Source: Mesorhizobium sp. Root157
GTDB taxonomy: Bacteria; Pseudomonadota; Alphaproteobacteria; Rhizobiales; Rhizobiaceae
DNA length: 64,000 bases
Assembly: GCF_001427385.1 (NCBI RefSeq)
Contig: NZ_LMGJ01000033.1
Location: 1 to 64,000, forward strand
Direction: 5' to 3'
A program made the translations under genes and the position numbers. Below are positions 10,207 through 18,496 of the stretch, piece after piece (the stretch's first letter is position 1; each line of letters starts with the position of its first letter). The notes beneath the pieces were generated by a model. That model worked only from the letters and a program-made list of their open reading frames with translations. It was not told where the DNA came from and ran no database searches.

Positions 10207-10605
10207 CTAGGCTACAGCGCTTTCAAAAGCATTCGGCGTCGTGTCCTTCAGGTACTCAAGCGCGACCTTGGCCTTGGCCACGAGCGCGGCGAAAGCCTGC
10301 GGCTCATGGATAGCCATGTCAGAAAGCACCTTGCGGTCGATCTCGATGCCAGCCTTGTTGAGGCCGTCGATGAAGCGGCCATAGCTCAGGCCGTGCTCGC
10401 GGGTCGCCGCGTTGATGCGCTGGACCCAGAGGGCACGGAAGTTGCGCTTGCGGTTCTTGCGGTCGCGGTAGGCGTACTGCAGCGACTTCTCGACCGCCTG
10501 CTTGGCGATGCGGATGGTGTTCTTGCGGCGGCCGTAGAAACCCTTGGCGGCTTTCAGAACCTTCTTGTGCTTGGCGTGGCCGGTAGTGCCTCTTTTTACG
10601 CGCAT
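10207..10605 (-). CDS. rplT: 50S ribosomal protein L20
   Basis: This 132-residue protein is very basic at the N-terminus ([18 protein letters not shown]) with the family [19 protein letters not shown] segment. L20 binds 23S rRNA early in 50S assembly. It follows rpmI by 33 bases in the usual L35-L20 order. In other bacteria L20 represses its own operon by binding the mRNA; the hairpins upstream of rpmI are candidates for such control. Confidence 0.97.
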   Translation of the reverse strand: MRVKRGTTGHAKHKKVLKAAKGFYGRRKNTIRIAKQAVEKSLQYAYRDRKNRKRNFRALWVQRINAATREHGLSYGRFIDGLNKAGIEIDRKVLSDMAIHEPQAFAALVAKAKVALEYLKDTTPNAFESAVA

Positions 10606-10638
10606 GTCATGATCTCCTTCATATCGCTCTCAACCGGC

Positions 10639-10848
10639 TCAGAGGCCGCCGCCGTTAGGCAGAAAATTCTTAATGACCTTCTTGCCGTCCGGTTCAGCCA
10701 GAACCATCGTGCCACGGGCATCGCGAATGAATTTGTTGGAGCGCTTGATCATGCCATGGCGCTTGCCGGCGGCAGCCGACAGGACCTTGCCGGTCGCAGT
10801 GATCTTGAACCGCTTCTTGGCAGCGGATTTGGTCTTCATCTTGGGCAT
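10639..10848 (-). CDS. rpmI: 50S ribosomal protein L35
   Basis: This 69-residue basic protein starts [20 protein letters not shown], the L35 signature, with the conserved [12 protein letters not shown] region. It is first in a two-gene operon with rplT. Unlike the E. coli arrangement, infC is separated from it by a methyltransferase-like gene and a terminator. Confidence 0.97.
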   Translation of the reverse strand: MPKMKTKSAAKKRFKITATGKVLSAAAGKRHGMIKRSNKFIRDARGTMVLAEPDGKKVIKNFLPNGGGL

Positions 10849-10893
10849 TTTGCTTTTCCTTTACTGGCGCGCACCATTACGCTTGTCGGTTGC

Positions 10894-10957
10894 TTCGGGC
10901 CGACCAAAGCCCGAAAAGCAAATGAAACCGCCACGGCATGCCCTGCCGGGCGGCTTT
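10894..10957 (-). promoter_or_regulatory. Two consecutive hairpins in the rpmI-rplT leader
   Basis: Counting on the minus strand, a long stem (10925-10957; arms AAGCCGCC and GGCGGTTT with an inner CGGCA/TGCCG) is followed by a second stem (10894-10915; arms TTCGGGC and GCCCGAA). They lie 46 to 109 bases upstream of the rpmI ATG and downstream of a good promoter match. They may form an attenuator or an r-protein binding site; the first could also end the upstream methyltransferase transcript. Confidence 0.5.
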
Positions 10958-10970
10958 CTTGAACGGCGGC

Positions 10971-10999
10971 TCTATACGTCAAAGCCGTTCGCCGCGCAA
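10971..10999 (-). promoter_or_regulatory. Candidate sigma-70 promoter for rpmI-rplT
   Basis: On the minus strand TTGCGC (10994-10999) and TATAGA (10971-10976) are separated by exactly 17 bases. The predicted start, near 10964, would place both leader hairpins inside the 5' untranslated region. Confidence 0.45.
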
Positions 11000-11030
11000 C
11001 ACCTGTCAGCGCAAGTGGCGGTTCGTGCTG

Positions 11031-11702
11031 CTATGGCACCCGGAACAGGACCGGCAATGTCCCGGCTATTTGCGCACCGTCGATCATTTCGAAGACCGGC
11101 ATGGCGACCAGGAACACCAGACCGTCGAGCAGCGTGGTCAACAGCAGGCGCGGCCTGAAGGAACCGGTATCGCCCTCGCTGTAGAGCGAAAGGTTGGGCA
11201 TGAAACGCGGGACCTTGGCCAGATAGGCCTGGTAGGGCGCACCCATCAATTCCGACAGGAAGCGCTCCTCGCGCAGGATGACGATATGGAATGCAATCGC
11301 GCACAGCAGCCCAAAGCCGATCATGGCGGTGAACGATCCCATCTGAGCACCAACGCCAGCCGAAGCCAGGGTCGAGAAAACGTAGAGCGGATTGCGGGTA
11401 ATGGAATAAGGACCGCCGGTCACGACTTCGGCCGACTTGCGGCCGCCGATATAAAGCGTCGACCAAAGGCGCCCGACGATGCCGAGGAAGATCATCACGA
11501 CGCCGGCCATTTCGATGGTTTCGTGAACGATCGATTCGGGCGGAAACATCGACTGCCCAACCAAAAGCAAGGCAAACAGCGCAACGATCAGCACTGCCAG
11601 GACGTAGCGACGGGTGCGCTGATAATTGCCGAGCGTCGGCCGGTCACTCTGATCGGCAGCCTTCTGTTCCAGGATATTTTCGCTCACGGCAAATCCAGTC
11701 AT
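11031..11702 (-). CDS. Isoprenylcysteine carboxyl methyltransferase-like membrane protein
   Basis: This 223-residue protein has about five hydrophobic segments and the ICMT/PEMT-like signature GPYSITRNPLYV in the middle, followed by an EERFLSELMG stretch. Bacterial members are integral membrane methyltransferases of mostly unknown substrate. The start at 11702 (MTGFAVSEN) is preferred because the longer frame runs into the terminator behind infC. It sits between infC and rpmI on the same strand but is separated from infC by that terminator. Confidence 0.8.
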   Translation of the reverse strand: MTGFAVSENILEQKAADQSDRPTLGNYQRTRRYVLAVLIVALFALLLVGQSMFPPESIVHETIEMAGVVMIFLGIVGRLWSTLYIGGRKSAEVVTGGPYSITRNPLYVFSTLASAGVGAQMGSFTAMIGFGLLCAIAFHIVILREERFLSELMGAPYQAYLAKVPRFMPNLSLYSEGDTGSFRPRLLLTTLLDGLVFLVAMPVFEMIDGAQIAGTLPVLFRVP

Positions 11703-11741
11703 ACGCCAACTGCCACGACGATCAACATGGCATGGCTGCAA

Positions 11742-11767
11742 GAAAAAGGCGCCTCCCGTGAGGCGCC
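11742..11767 (-). terminator. Rho-independent terminator of infC
   Basis: The arms GGCGCCTC (11748-11755) and GAGGCGCC (11760-11767) pair perfectly around CCGT. On the minus strand the stem is followed by TTTTTCTT. It begins 18 bases after the infC stop. Confidence 0.88.
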
Positions 11768-11784
11768 CCATGAAAATCAAACCG

Positions 11785-12321
11785 TCAACGCGGTGCCAGC
11801 ACCATCATCATCTGGCGGCCTTCGAGCTTGGGTTCAGCCTCGACCTTGGCGATCATGGCGACTTCCTCGCGCACCTTGTTCAGAAGCTTCATGCCAAGTT
11901 CCATATGCGCCATTTCGCGTCCACGGAAACGCAGTGTCAGCTTGACCTTGTCGCCTTCCTCGAAGAAGCGGCGCACGGCGCGCATCTTCACCTCATAGTC
12001 ATGGTCGTCGATGTTCGGGCGCATCTTGATCTCCTTGATCTCGATGACCTTCTGGTTCTTGCGCGCTTCGGCAGCCTTCTTCTGGCTGGCGTATTTCATC
12101 TTGCCGAGATCGAGGATCTTGGCGACCGGTGGATTGGCATTAGGAGAAATCTCGACGAGATCAAGCCCGGCCTCTTCGGCGAGCAACAACGCATCGTTGA
12201 TGGAAACTTCACCTTTGTTTTCCCCGTCGGCATCGATGAGTTGAACGCGGGGAACGCGAATGTCAGTGTTTGCGCGCGGTCCATCCTTTGTGGGTGCCGC
12301 TGCTTTGAAAGGTCTGCGAAT
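11785..12321 (-). CDS. infC: Translation initiation factor IF-3 with ATT start codon
   Basis: This is a 178-residue IF-3 that binds the 30S subunit and polices start-codon choice. Reading back from the conserved core, the only sensible start is ATT at 12319-12321: an in-frame TAA lies at 12343-12345, no ATG, GTG or TTG lies between it and the N-terminal domain, and a perfect AAGGAG sits nine bases before the ATT. The first residues become (M)[19 protein letters not shown], typical of alphaproteobacterial IF-3. A rare ATT start is the known basis of IF-3 autorepression in E. coli. A TTG at 12187-12189 would delete the first 44 residues and is rejected. Confidence 0.95.
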   Translation of the reverse strand: MRRPFKAAAPTKDGPRANTDIRVPRVQLIDADGENKGEVSINDALLLAEEAGLDLVEISPNANPPVAKILDLGKMKYASQKKAAEARKNQKVIEIKEIKMRPNIDDHDYEVKMRAVRRFFEEGDKVKLTLRFRGREMAHMELGMKLLNKVREEVAMIAKVEAEPKLEGRQMMMVLAPR

Positions 12322-12380
12322 GGTCGTGGTCTCCTTGAGCCGTTAAAGGACAGGGTTGCGTTTTCTTGCCTGCGGACGCG

Positions 12381-12410
12381 CCTATGTGGGAAACGCGCGC
12401 GGGCTGTCAA
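12381..12410 (-). promoter_or_regulatory. Candidate promoter for infC
   Basis: On the minus strand a perfect TTGACA (12405-12410) is followed after 18 bases by CATAGG (12381-12386), about 60 bases before the ATT start. The -10 box is weak. Confidence 0.4.
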
Positions 12411-12538
12411 TAGCATAGCACACATCAGAAATCATCAGAATCCACAGCATCCGGCCTGCCCTAAACGAAGAAATCGACAGGCTGCTTTTCGCGGTTGCCC
12501 GCCTGTGCCAAAAGACGCCGCCCGCAAGGAACCATGCC

Positions 12539-13309
12539 ATGACCATAACCACGCCAGAGTTTCTGGATGTCGAAGGAACGCCGATTGCCGTTCGCCGCGC
12601 CGCCGGTATCGCGCCGGGCATCGTCTGGTTGGGTGGCTACAAGTCCGATATGCTTGGCACGAAAGCCGAGGCGCTGGCATCGTGGGCGGCTGGCCGGGGG
12701 CGTGCTTTCCTTCGTCATGACTATTCCGGCCATGGCGAGTCCGGCGGTGCATTCATCGATGGCACCATTTCGAAATGGCTGAGGCAGAGCTTGGTCGCGT
12801 TTTCGCAGTTCACAAAGGGGCCACAAATCCTGGTCGGCTCCTCCATGGGGGCCTGGATTGCGCTTCGAATGGTTCAGGAATTGAACAAGACCGGCGAACG
12901 GCGCATCGCCGGACTGGTTCTGATAGCTCCTGCGCCCGACTTCACGGCCGAACTGGTCGAGCCGGCCCTGACAGATGCGCAACGGCGCGACCTCGCCGAC
13001 AAAGGCTATTTCGAGGAGCCGTCGGATTATTCGGATGCGCCCTATATCTATACGCGGTCCCTGATCGAGGACGGCCGTGACAATCTGGTGATGACGGGGC
13101 CGATCGACACGCATTGCCCGATTCATGTGCTGCAAGGCATGGCCGACGAAGCGGTGCCGCATGGCCATGCCTTGAAGCTGACAGGTCTCCTGCCCGCCGA
13201 CGACGTAACCCTCTCGCTCATTCCTGACGGCGATCATCGGTTATCGAGGCCCCAGGACCTGGACATGCTGATACGCGCAGTCGAGTCGATGGTGGAAAGG
13301 TCCGCTTGA
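12539..13309 (+). CDS. Alpha/beta hydrolase
   Basis: This 256-residue serine hydrolase shows the nucleophile elbow GSSMGAW (Ser near residue 102), an upstream oxyanion segment RHDYSGHGESGG, and a C-terminal DGDHRLSRPQDL that should supply the catalytic histidine. The overall pattern resembles ABHD10-like thioesterases and esterases, but substrate cannot be inferred. Its stop TGA overlaps the TTG start of the downstream transporter, suggesting coupled expression. Confidence 0.85.
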   Translation: MTITTPEFLDVEGTPIAVRRAAGIAPGIVWLGGYKSDMLGTKAEALASWAAGRGRAFLRHDYSGHGESGGAFIDGTISKWLRQSLVAFSQFTKGPQILVGSSMGAWIALRMVQELNKTGERRIAGLVLIAPAPDFTAELVEPALTDAQRRDLADKGYFEEPSDYSDAPYIYTRSLIEDGRDNLVMTGPIDTHCPIHVLQGMADEAVPHGHALKLTGLLPADDVTLSLIPDGDHRLSRPQDLDMLIRAVESMVERSA

Positions 13310-14454
13310 CCGTGCGTGTCTCCATCCCCGTTTCGGCATTCGTCGCAGCAATCGTCGGCTTTGGCGGTACGCTGGCAATCATTATTGCTGCTGCTGCAGC
13401 CGTCGGCGCAACGCAACTTGAGACGGCGAGCTGGGTGACCGCGATCTGCCTTGCCATGGCCATCGAAACGGCATGGCTTTCCTGGCGAACCCGAATGCCG
13501 GTCATCACTGCCTGGTCGACGCCTGGTGCCGCGCTGATTGCCGCCAGCACCGGCTTTACGATGAGTGAAGCGGTTGGAGCCTTTCTTGTCACAGGCCTGC
13601 TGCTTGTTGTAACCGCGTTGTTCAAGCCCTTGACCCGATTGATCGCCAAGATCCCGGCCTCGGTGGCGTCCGGCATGCTGGCCGGTATCGTCGTCACCTT
13701 CGCGACGGGTGCGGTGAACACCATCCCCGCCGATCCCTGGCTGATCGTGCCGCTGATTGCCGCGTTCTTCGTGCTACGGCTGGTCAATCCAGCAGTATCG
13801 GTGCTGGCCGTGCTGATTGGTGGTGGCTTCGCCGCCTTCCTGACCGGCCGCGTCGGCGGCCTACCGACGCCGGAACTGTCAACACTCACACTGATTGCGC
13901 CTGAATTCACGCCTGCAGCGATCATCGGGCTGGCCGTGCCACTCTACCTCGTCACAATGGCTTCCCAGAACCTGTCCGGGCTCGCGGTGCTCCGCGCTTC
14001 CGGTTACGAGCCGGCGCCAGCGCCTCTGATCGGTGTCACAGGATTGTTTTCGGTGTTGAGCGCCCCTTTCGGCGCCTCGACCACCAATCTGGCCGCAATA
14101 TCGGCCGCAATCTGTACCGGGCCGGATGTGCATCCCGATCCGGCTGAACGCTGGAAGACCGGCCCCTTCTATGCGCTCGCCTATCTGGTGTTTGCCATCT
14201 TCGGCGCCTCGCTGGTGGCAATCTTTGCGGTGTTGCCGCAAAGCCTCATCGTGCTCGTCGCGGGTCTTGCCTTGATGGGACCGCTGGCCAATGCGCTCAC
14301 CATAGCCTTGCAAGACGACAAGGACCGTATGGCCGCGACCGTTACCTTCGCTGCCACCGCGTCCGGGCTGACGCTGTTGGGCATCGGCTCCGCCTTTTGG
14401 GGCCTTGTCGGCGGACTTGTCGTACTTTTCCTCGACCGGCTCAAAAAACCATAG
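13306..14454 (+). CDS. BenE-type benzoate/H+ symporter family protein
   Basis: This 382-residue integral membrane protein has about 11-12 hydrophobic helices. Family features include TPGAALIAAS near residue 70 and the FGASTTNLAAISAAICTG segment near residue 260. BenE proteins are proton-coupled aromatic-acid carriers; the true substrate is unknown because no catabolic genes are nearby. Start choice is uncertain: TTG at 13306 overlaps the hydrolase stop, while GTG at 13312 is two codons further in. Confidence 0.82.
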   Translation: MTVRVSIPVSAFVAAIVGFGGTLAIIIAAAAAVGATQLETASWVTAICLAMAIETAWLSWRTRMPVITAWSTPGAALIAASTGFTMSEAVGAFLVTGLLLVVTALFKPLTRLIAKIPASVASGMLAGIVVTFATGAVNTIPADPWLIVPLIAAFFVLRLVNPAVSVLAVLIGGGFAAFLTGRVGGLPTPELSTLTLIAPEFTPAAIIGLAVPLYLVTMASQNLSGLAVLRASGYEPAPAPLIGVTGLFSVLSAPFGASTTNLAAISAAICTGPDVHPDPAERWKTGPFYALAYLVFAIFGASLVAIFAVLPQSLIVLVAGLALMGPLANALTIALQDDKDRMAATVTFAATASGLTLLGIGSAFWGLVGGLVVLFLDRLKKP

Positions 14455-14481
14455 TCGTTACAAGGTCTTGTGCGGTTTTGG

Positions 14482-14508
14482 CGGCGGCTGTCTTGAATCG
14501 CCGTTTTT
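14482..14508 (+). terminator. Possible weak terminator after the BenE-type gene
   Basis: CGGCG (14482-14486) and CGCCG (14499-14503) can pair and are followed by TTTTTG. The stem is short, so this is tentative. Confidence 0.35.
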
Positions 14509-14570
14509 GTCTTCCCATTTCGATTTCAAGCAGCCGGGTCGGCTGCCTCCAACTGAAGGAACTGGAGAAG

Positions 14571-15050
14571 ATGAACACGACTGCACTGATCCGTCCGGCC
14601 TGGACGCCGGCGACCATCGCATTGATGGTGATCGGCTTCATGGTGTTCTGGCCGCTCGGCCTAGCCATGCTTGCCTATATCATCTGGGGCGACCGGCTTG
14701 ACGGTTTCAAGCGCGACGTGAACCGCGCTACCGACGGCATCTTTGCCGGCTGCCGCCGCAGCGCCGACAAGGCGAACTGCTGGGGCCACGGCTCGGCACG
14801 CACCGGTAATGTCGCTTTCGACGACTGGCGCGAGAAGGAACTCGTCCGACTCGATGAAGAGCGCCGCAAACTCGACGAGATGCTGGCGGAGTTCGACGAA
14901 TATGCCCGTGAACTGCGCCGCGCCAAGGACCAGGAAGAGTTCGATCGCTTCATGGCGAACCGGAACAAATCCACTGCCCCGACGACCACTACGGACACTA
15001 CCCCGAAGCGCCGTGGCGGCAAGCCGAACGACAACCTGCTTGACGACTGA
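14571..15050 (+). CDS. DUF2852 domain protein, membrane anchored with coiled coil
   Basis: This 159-residue protein has one N-terminal transmembrane helix (about residues 10-35), then the conserved YIIWGDRLDGFKRDV stretch, a short linker and a long charged coiled coil (about 85-130, REKELVRLDEERRKLDEML and on). A Thr-rich linker and basic tail end it. It belongs to the alphaproteobacterial DUF2852 family, function unknown. The start is set at the ATG beginning MNTTALIRP, which directly precedes the membrane helix; the upstream frame has no family sequence. Confidence 0.82.
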   Translation: MNTTALIRPAWTPATIALMVIGFMVFWPLGLAMLAYIIWGDRLDGFKRDVNRATDGIFAGCRRSADKANCWGHGSARTGNVAFDDWREKELVRLDEERRKLDEMLAEFDEYARELRRAKDQEEFDRFMANRNKSTAPTTTTDTTPKRRGGKPNDNLLDD

Positions 15051-15073
15051 GAGGTCGATCGGGCGGTGTCCAG

Positions 15074-15105
15074 CGGCGTCGCGAAAGCGGCGCCGTTTCT
15101 TTTTT
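15074..15105 (+). terminator. Probable terminator after the DUF2852 gene
   Basis: CGGCG (15074-15078) and CGCCG (15091-15095) form a stem followed by TTTCTTTTTTG. The stem is only five base pairs but the T tract is long. Confidence 0.45.
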
Positions 15106-15143
15106 GTTCTTTTCTAAAACCTCGAATCACGTATCGTCCGGCC

Positions 15144-15899
15144 ATGTCCTTCGGCTTCTTCCGCAACCTGACAAAACCGACGCCACCTCCCTTGGAGGAG
15201 CGTCAACACACGGTTGCCGGGCGCACGCTGCCTTTGCGTATCGTCGAGAGCGACCGTACCCGCCGCCTGACGCTGAGGATCGACGCTGGCGGACAAGGCC
15301 TGCGAATCACAGTGCCGCTTGGCCTGCGCCGCGGCGAGGTGGAGAAATTCCTTCACCGTCACCAAGGTTGGCTCGAGCAGAGGTTGGCCAAGGTACCTGA
15401 ACGGCCGCAGGTGCGGCCTGGCATCAAGCTACCTCTCTATGGCGTGCCACACGTCATCGTGCATGAGTCGGCCAAGCGCGGCACGGTCCTGGTCGGTGCC
15501 GGCGAGGACGGCCCAACGCTCGTCGTATACGGCGAGCGGGTCCATCTGCCGCGACGGCTCGCCGACTTCCTCAAGCGCGAGGCCAAGCGCGAGATCGAGG
15601 TGCTGGTCGAAAAGCACAGCTCAAAGGTGGGCAGGAAAGCCAAGGCCGTCCGCTTCAAAGACACTTCAAGTCGCTGGGGCTCCTGTACCTCGGATGGCAA
15701 TTTGTCGTTTTCCTGGCGCATCATGATGGCGCCGCGCCCAGTTATCAATTACCTCGTCGCACATGAGGTGGCGCATTTGAAGGAAATGAATCACGGGCCG
15801 AAATTCTGGAAGCTGTGCGAGGAGCTTTGTCCCGACACCGAGCGCTGCAAAGCCTGGCTGAAGAAGAACGGCAGCGCGCTGCAGGCGATACAGTTTTAA
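15144..15899 (+). CDS. YgjP/SprT-like M48-family metallopeptidase (DUF45)
   Basis: This 251-residue protein carries the zinc-protease motif HEVAHLKEMNH near residues 210-220, followed by GPKFW, the hallmark of the YgjP (DUF45) family. The FKDTSSRWGSC segment just before it is also family-typical. Substrate unknown; cytosolic, since no signal peptide is seen. The start at 15144 (MSFGFFRNL) is chosen because the longer frame runs back into the terminator. A MITE-like element begins 23 bases after its stop. Confidence 0.87.
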   Translation: MSFGFFRNLTKPTPPPLEERQHTVAGRTLPLRIVESDRTRRLTLRIDAGGQGLRITVPLGLRRGEVEKFLHRHQGWLEQRLAKVPERPQVRPGIKLPLYGVPHVIVHESAKRGTVLVGAGEDGPTLVVYGERVHLPRRLADFLKREAKREIEVLVEKHSSKVGRKAKAVRFKDTSSRWGSCTSDGNLSFSWRIMMAPRPVINYLVAHEVAHLKEMNHGPKFWKLCEELCPDTERCKAWLKKNGSALQAIQF

Positions 15900-15922
15900 A
15901 GAGAGAACTTTCCCCTCTTCTA

Positions 15923-16189
15923 GGACCAATCGACATTCAGGTTTCGGGCGTGGCGCGAGCCGGATTTCGGTCCTGAAAAGGAGAAAAGCGCAAGGCGATG
16001 TTGACCACCGTTGAGCATTTTCGACGCATTCAGGGCCGAAATACGCCGCGTCCCACTGGAATATGGCAAAAGTCGCCCATTTCCGCGTCGCGAATCCTCG
16101 ACGGTGGTCCACACCGCCTTCGGCTCCGCTCCTCGAACTGAGCGATTTTTGCTCATACCACGCCTCAAACCCTGAATGTCGATTGGTCC
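15923..16189. mobile_element. MITE-like element 1 (267 bp) with terminal inverted repeats and TA flanks
   Basis: The ends GGACCAATCGACATTCAGG (from 15923) and its reverse complement (ending 16189) are perfect inverted repeats of about 19 bases, extended imperfectly to about 33. TA flanks both sides (15921-15922 and 16190-16191), as expected for a TA target duplication of the IS630/Tc1-mariner type. A nested inverted pair around GACCACCGT and ACGGTGGTC lies inside. No transposase is encoded, so it would need one in trans. Its right end abuts the stop codon of the next gene. Confidence 0.75.
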
Positions 16190-16407
16190 TAGTCGTCATT
16201 CGCGGCATTCAGTTCGTCCGGCCGTAGCCTGTCATCGGTATAACGTGGCCAAGGCAGGAAATCCCTGTCGAAACTATCGCCGGAAAAATAATTCAACGCG
16301 CGGTGCGCCTCCGCCCCATTGAAGGCCGCCTTGGCCATGAGGTGCGCGATGACCTCATGCGCCTGCGACAACTTTTCCTTCAGTTGCACAACATTGTCGG
16401 GTTCCAT
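16189..16407 (-). CDS. Small hypothetical protein divergent from trpF
   Basis: This 72-residue protein begins MEPDNVVQLKEKLSQAHEV. The ATG at 16407 has GGGAG seven bases upstream, which decides the start. The N-terminal half is a predicted amphipathic helix; the C-terminal half is rich in aromatic and acidic residues (RDFLPWPRYTDD). No family was recognised. Its TAG stop (16189-16191) uses the TA flank of MITE element 1 plus the element's terminal base, so the original 3' end may have differed. Confidence 0.65.
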   Translation of the reverse strand: MEPDNVVQLKEKLSQAHEVIAHLMAKAAFNGAEAHRALNYFSGDSFDRDFLPWPRYTDDRLRPDELNAANDD

Positions 16408-16513
16408 TTCGGTGCTCCCGCCTTGTCCATGACAAGGAACTAGTGCATCGCTGGCAAACGGCAACACGTGCTTTTCCTCGACTTCGCCGCCTTTTCGTGC
16501 CAATGCCGCTGCC

Positions 16514-17188
16514 ATGATGCCCGACAAAAAGACGCTCGACATCAAGATTTGCGGCTTGAAGACCGGGGTGGCGCTGGCGGCAGCGCTGGTCGGCGGCGCC
16601 AGCCATGTCGGATTCATATTTTTTCCGAAAAGCCCGCGCAACGTCGCCCCCTCAGAGGCCGGCCGGTTGCGCAAGCTTGCCAGTGGCAGGGCGAAGGCGG
16701 TTGCCGTGACCGTCGATGCCGATGATGCCTTTCTCGACACTATCGTGGCCGAAATGCAGCCCGACATGCTGCAACTCCATGGCAGTGAAAGCCCGGAACG
16801 CGTGAGCGATCTGAAGGCACGCCACGGTCTGCCGGTAATGAAGGCGTTCCCCGTTCGAGAAACGGCGGACCTCGCTGCAATTACGCCCTATCGCGGCGTG
16901 GTGGATCGCTTCCTGTTCGATGCCAAACCGCCCAAAGGGTCTCAATTGCCCGGCGGCAACGGCGTGTCTTTCGACTGGACCATCCTTGCCCGGCTTGACG
17001 CTGGCGTCGATTACATGCTTTCGGGCGGCCTCAACGCCGCCAATATCCGTGAAGCCTTGCAACTTGCTAACCCGCCCGCCATCGACATATCGTCGGGCGT
17101 GGAAAGCGCGCCGGGCGTCAAGGATGCGGCGTTGATCGAGCAATTTTTCAAAGCCGTCCGTGCAGCACGCGACGACCGCGCCGCCTGA
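16514..17188 (+). CDS. trpF: Phosphoribosylanthranilate isomerase
   Basis: This 224-residue TIM-barrel enzyme of tryptophan synthesis converts phosphoribosylanthranilate to CdRP. The KICGLKT strand near residues 11-17 carries the catalytic Cys. LQLHGSE (residues about 86-92) and the phosphate-binding [10 protein letters not shown] are present. An acid-base Asp is expected in FLFDAKPP. Start at 16514 or two codons on; either suits. First gene of trpF-trpB-trpA-accD-folC. Confidence 0.96.
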   Translation: MMPDKKTLDIKICGLKTGVALAAALVGGASHVGFIFFPKSPRNVAPSEAGRLRKLASGRAKAVAVTVDADDAFLDTIVAEMQPDMLQLHGSESPERVSDLKARHGLPVMKAFPVRETADLAAITPYRGVVDRFLFDAKPPKGSQLPGGNGVSFDWTILARLDAGVDYMLSGGLNAANIREALQLANPPAIDISSGVESAPGVKDAALIEQFFKAVRAARDDRAA

Positions 17189-17204
17189 CGTGCAAGCCAG
17201 AAGC

Positions 17205-17264
17205 ATGCAGCGCATCTGGGAACACCAGTTCCTGGCGCTGGACATGCTGCGAATGGAACTCTAG
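17205..17264 (+). CDS. Possible 19-codon reading frame between trpF and trpB
   Basis: An ATG at 17205 opens a 19-codon frame (one Trp codon, at position 5) that stops with TAG at 17262-17264. That TAG overlaps the TAGGAG ribosome site of trpB. Such an arrangement could couple translation to trpB, but a single Trp codon and no alternative hairpins argue against a classic trp leader. It may be chance. Confidence 0.2.
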   Translation: MQRIWEHQFLALDMLRMEL

Positions 17265-17274
17265 GAGATCGGCA

Positions 17275-18495
17275 ATGAACAAGCCGGCAATGTCCAATTC
17301 CTTCCGTACCGGCCCTGACGAACAGGGCATGTTCGGTATTTTCGGCGGGCGTTTCGTTGCCGAAACGCTGATGCCTTTGATCCTTGAGTTGGAACGCCAC
17401 TGGAACGAGGTCAAGAATGACCTGGAATTCAAGGCGGAGCTACAGGCGCTCTCCACTTTCTATGCCGGTCGGCCATCTAAGCTCTACTTCGCGGAGGGCC
17501 TGTCCAAGCATCTGGGCGGAGCGAAAATCTATTTCAAGCGCGAGGACCTGAACCACACCGGCTCGCACAAGATCAACAACTGCCTCGGCCAGATCCTGCT
17601 CGCCAAGCGCATGGGCAAGAAGCGCATCATCGCCGAAACCGGCGCGGGCCAACACGGCGTCGCCTCGGCAACGGTTGCCGCGCGTTTCGGTTTCCCGTGC
17701 GTGGTCTATATGGGCGCCACCGACGTTGCCCGTCAAAGCCCCAACGTGTTCCGCATGAAACTGCTCGGTGCGGAAGTGAGGCCGGTCACGGCCGGCCACG
17801 GCACGCTGAAGGACGCCATGAACGAGGCCCTTCGCGATTGGGTCACCAATGTCGAAGACACCTACTACCTGATCGGCACCGCCGCCGGCCCGCATCCCTA
17901 TCCGGAACTGGTCCGCGACTTCCAGTCGGTCATCGGCATCGAGGCTCGCGCCCAGATCCTCGAACAGGAAGGCCGGCTGCCTGACGCCATCATCGCGGCA
18001 GTGGGCGGCGGCTCCAACGCCATCGGCCTGTTCCATCCCTTCCTCGACGACGCAGACGTCCGCATCATCGGCATCGAAGCCGGTGGTCGCGGTCTCGACG
18101 GCATCGAGCATTGCGCGTCGATGAATGCCGGCAAGCCGGGCGTGCTGCACGGCAACCGCACCTACCTCTTGCAAAACGACGACGGCCAGATTCTCGACGG
18201 CCATTCGATCTCGGCCGGCCTCGACTATCCCGGCGTCGGCCCGGAGCACTCCTGGCTGCGCGACACGGGCCGGGTGGAATACGTGCCGATTCTCGACGAC
18301 GAGGCGCTGGAAGCGTTCCAGCTCACGACCCGGGTGGAGGGCATCATCCCGGCGCTGGAATCAGCACACGCTATCGCCCATGCGATGAAACTTGCGCCGA
18401 CAATGGCCAAGGACCAGATCGTCATCGTCAACCTGTCCGGCCGCGGCGACAAGGACGTACACACGGTCGCCTCGATGATGGGCATGGAGATCTGA
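17275..18495 (+). CDS. trpB: Tryptophan synthase beta chain
   Basis: This 406-residue PLP enzyme has the Schiff-base lysine in HTGSHKINN (near residue 102) and the phosphate-binding GGGSNAIG loop (near residue 246). It condenses indole and serine to tryptophan in complex with TrpA, which starts one base after its stop. The ATG has a good AGGAG site. Confidence 0.98.
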   Translation: MNKPAMSNSFRTGPDEQGMFGIFGGRFVAETLMPLILELERHWNEVKNDLEFKAELQALSTFYAGRPSKLYFAEGLSKHLGGAKIYFKREDLNHTGSHKINNCLGQILLAKRMGKKRIIAETGAGQHGVASATVAARFGFPCVVYMGATDVARQSPNVFRMKLLGAEVRPVTAGHGTLKDAMNEALRDWVTNVEDTYYLIGTAAGPHPYPELVRDFQSVIGIEARAQILEQEGRLPDAIIAAVGGGSNAIGLFHPFLDDADVRIIGIEAGGRGLDGIEHCASMNAGKPGVLHGNRTYLLQNDDGQILDGHSISAGLDYPGVGPEHSWLRDTGRVEYVPILDDEALEAFQLTTRVEGIIPALESAHAIAHAMKLAPTMAKDQIVIVNLSGRGDKDVHTVASMMGMEI

Positions 18496-18496
18496 G

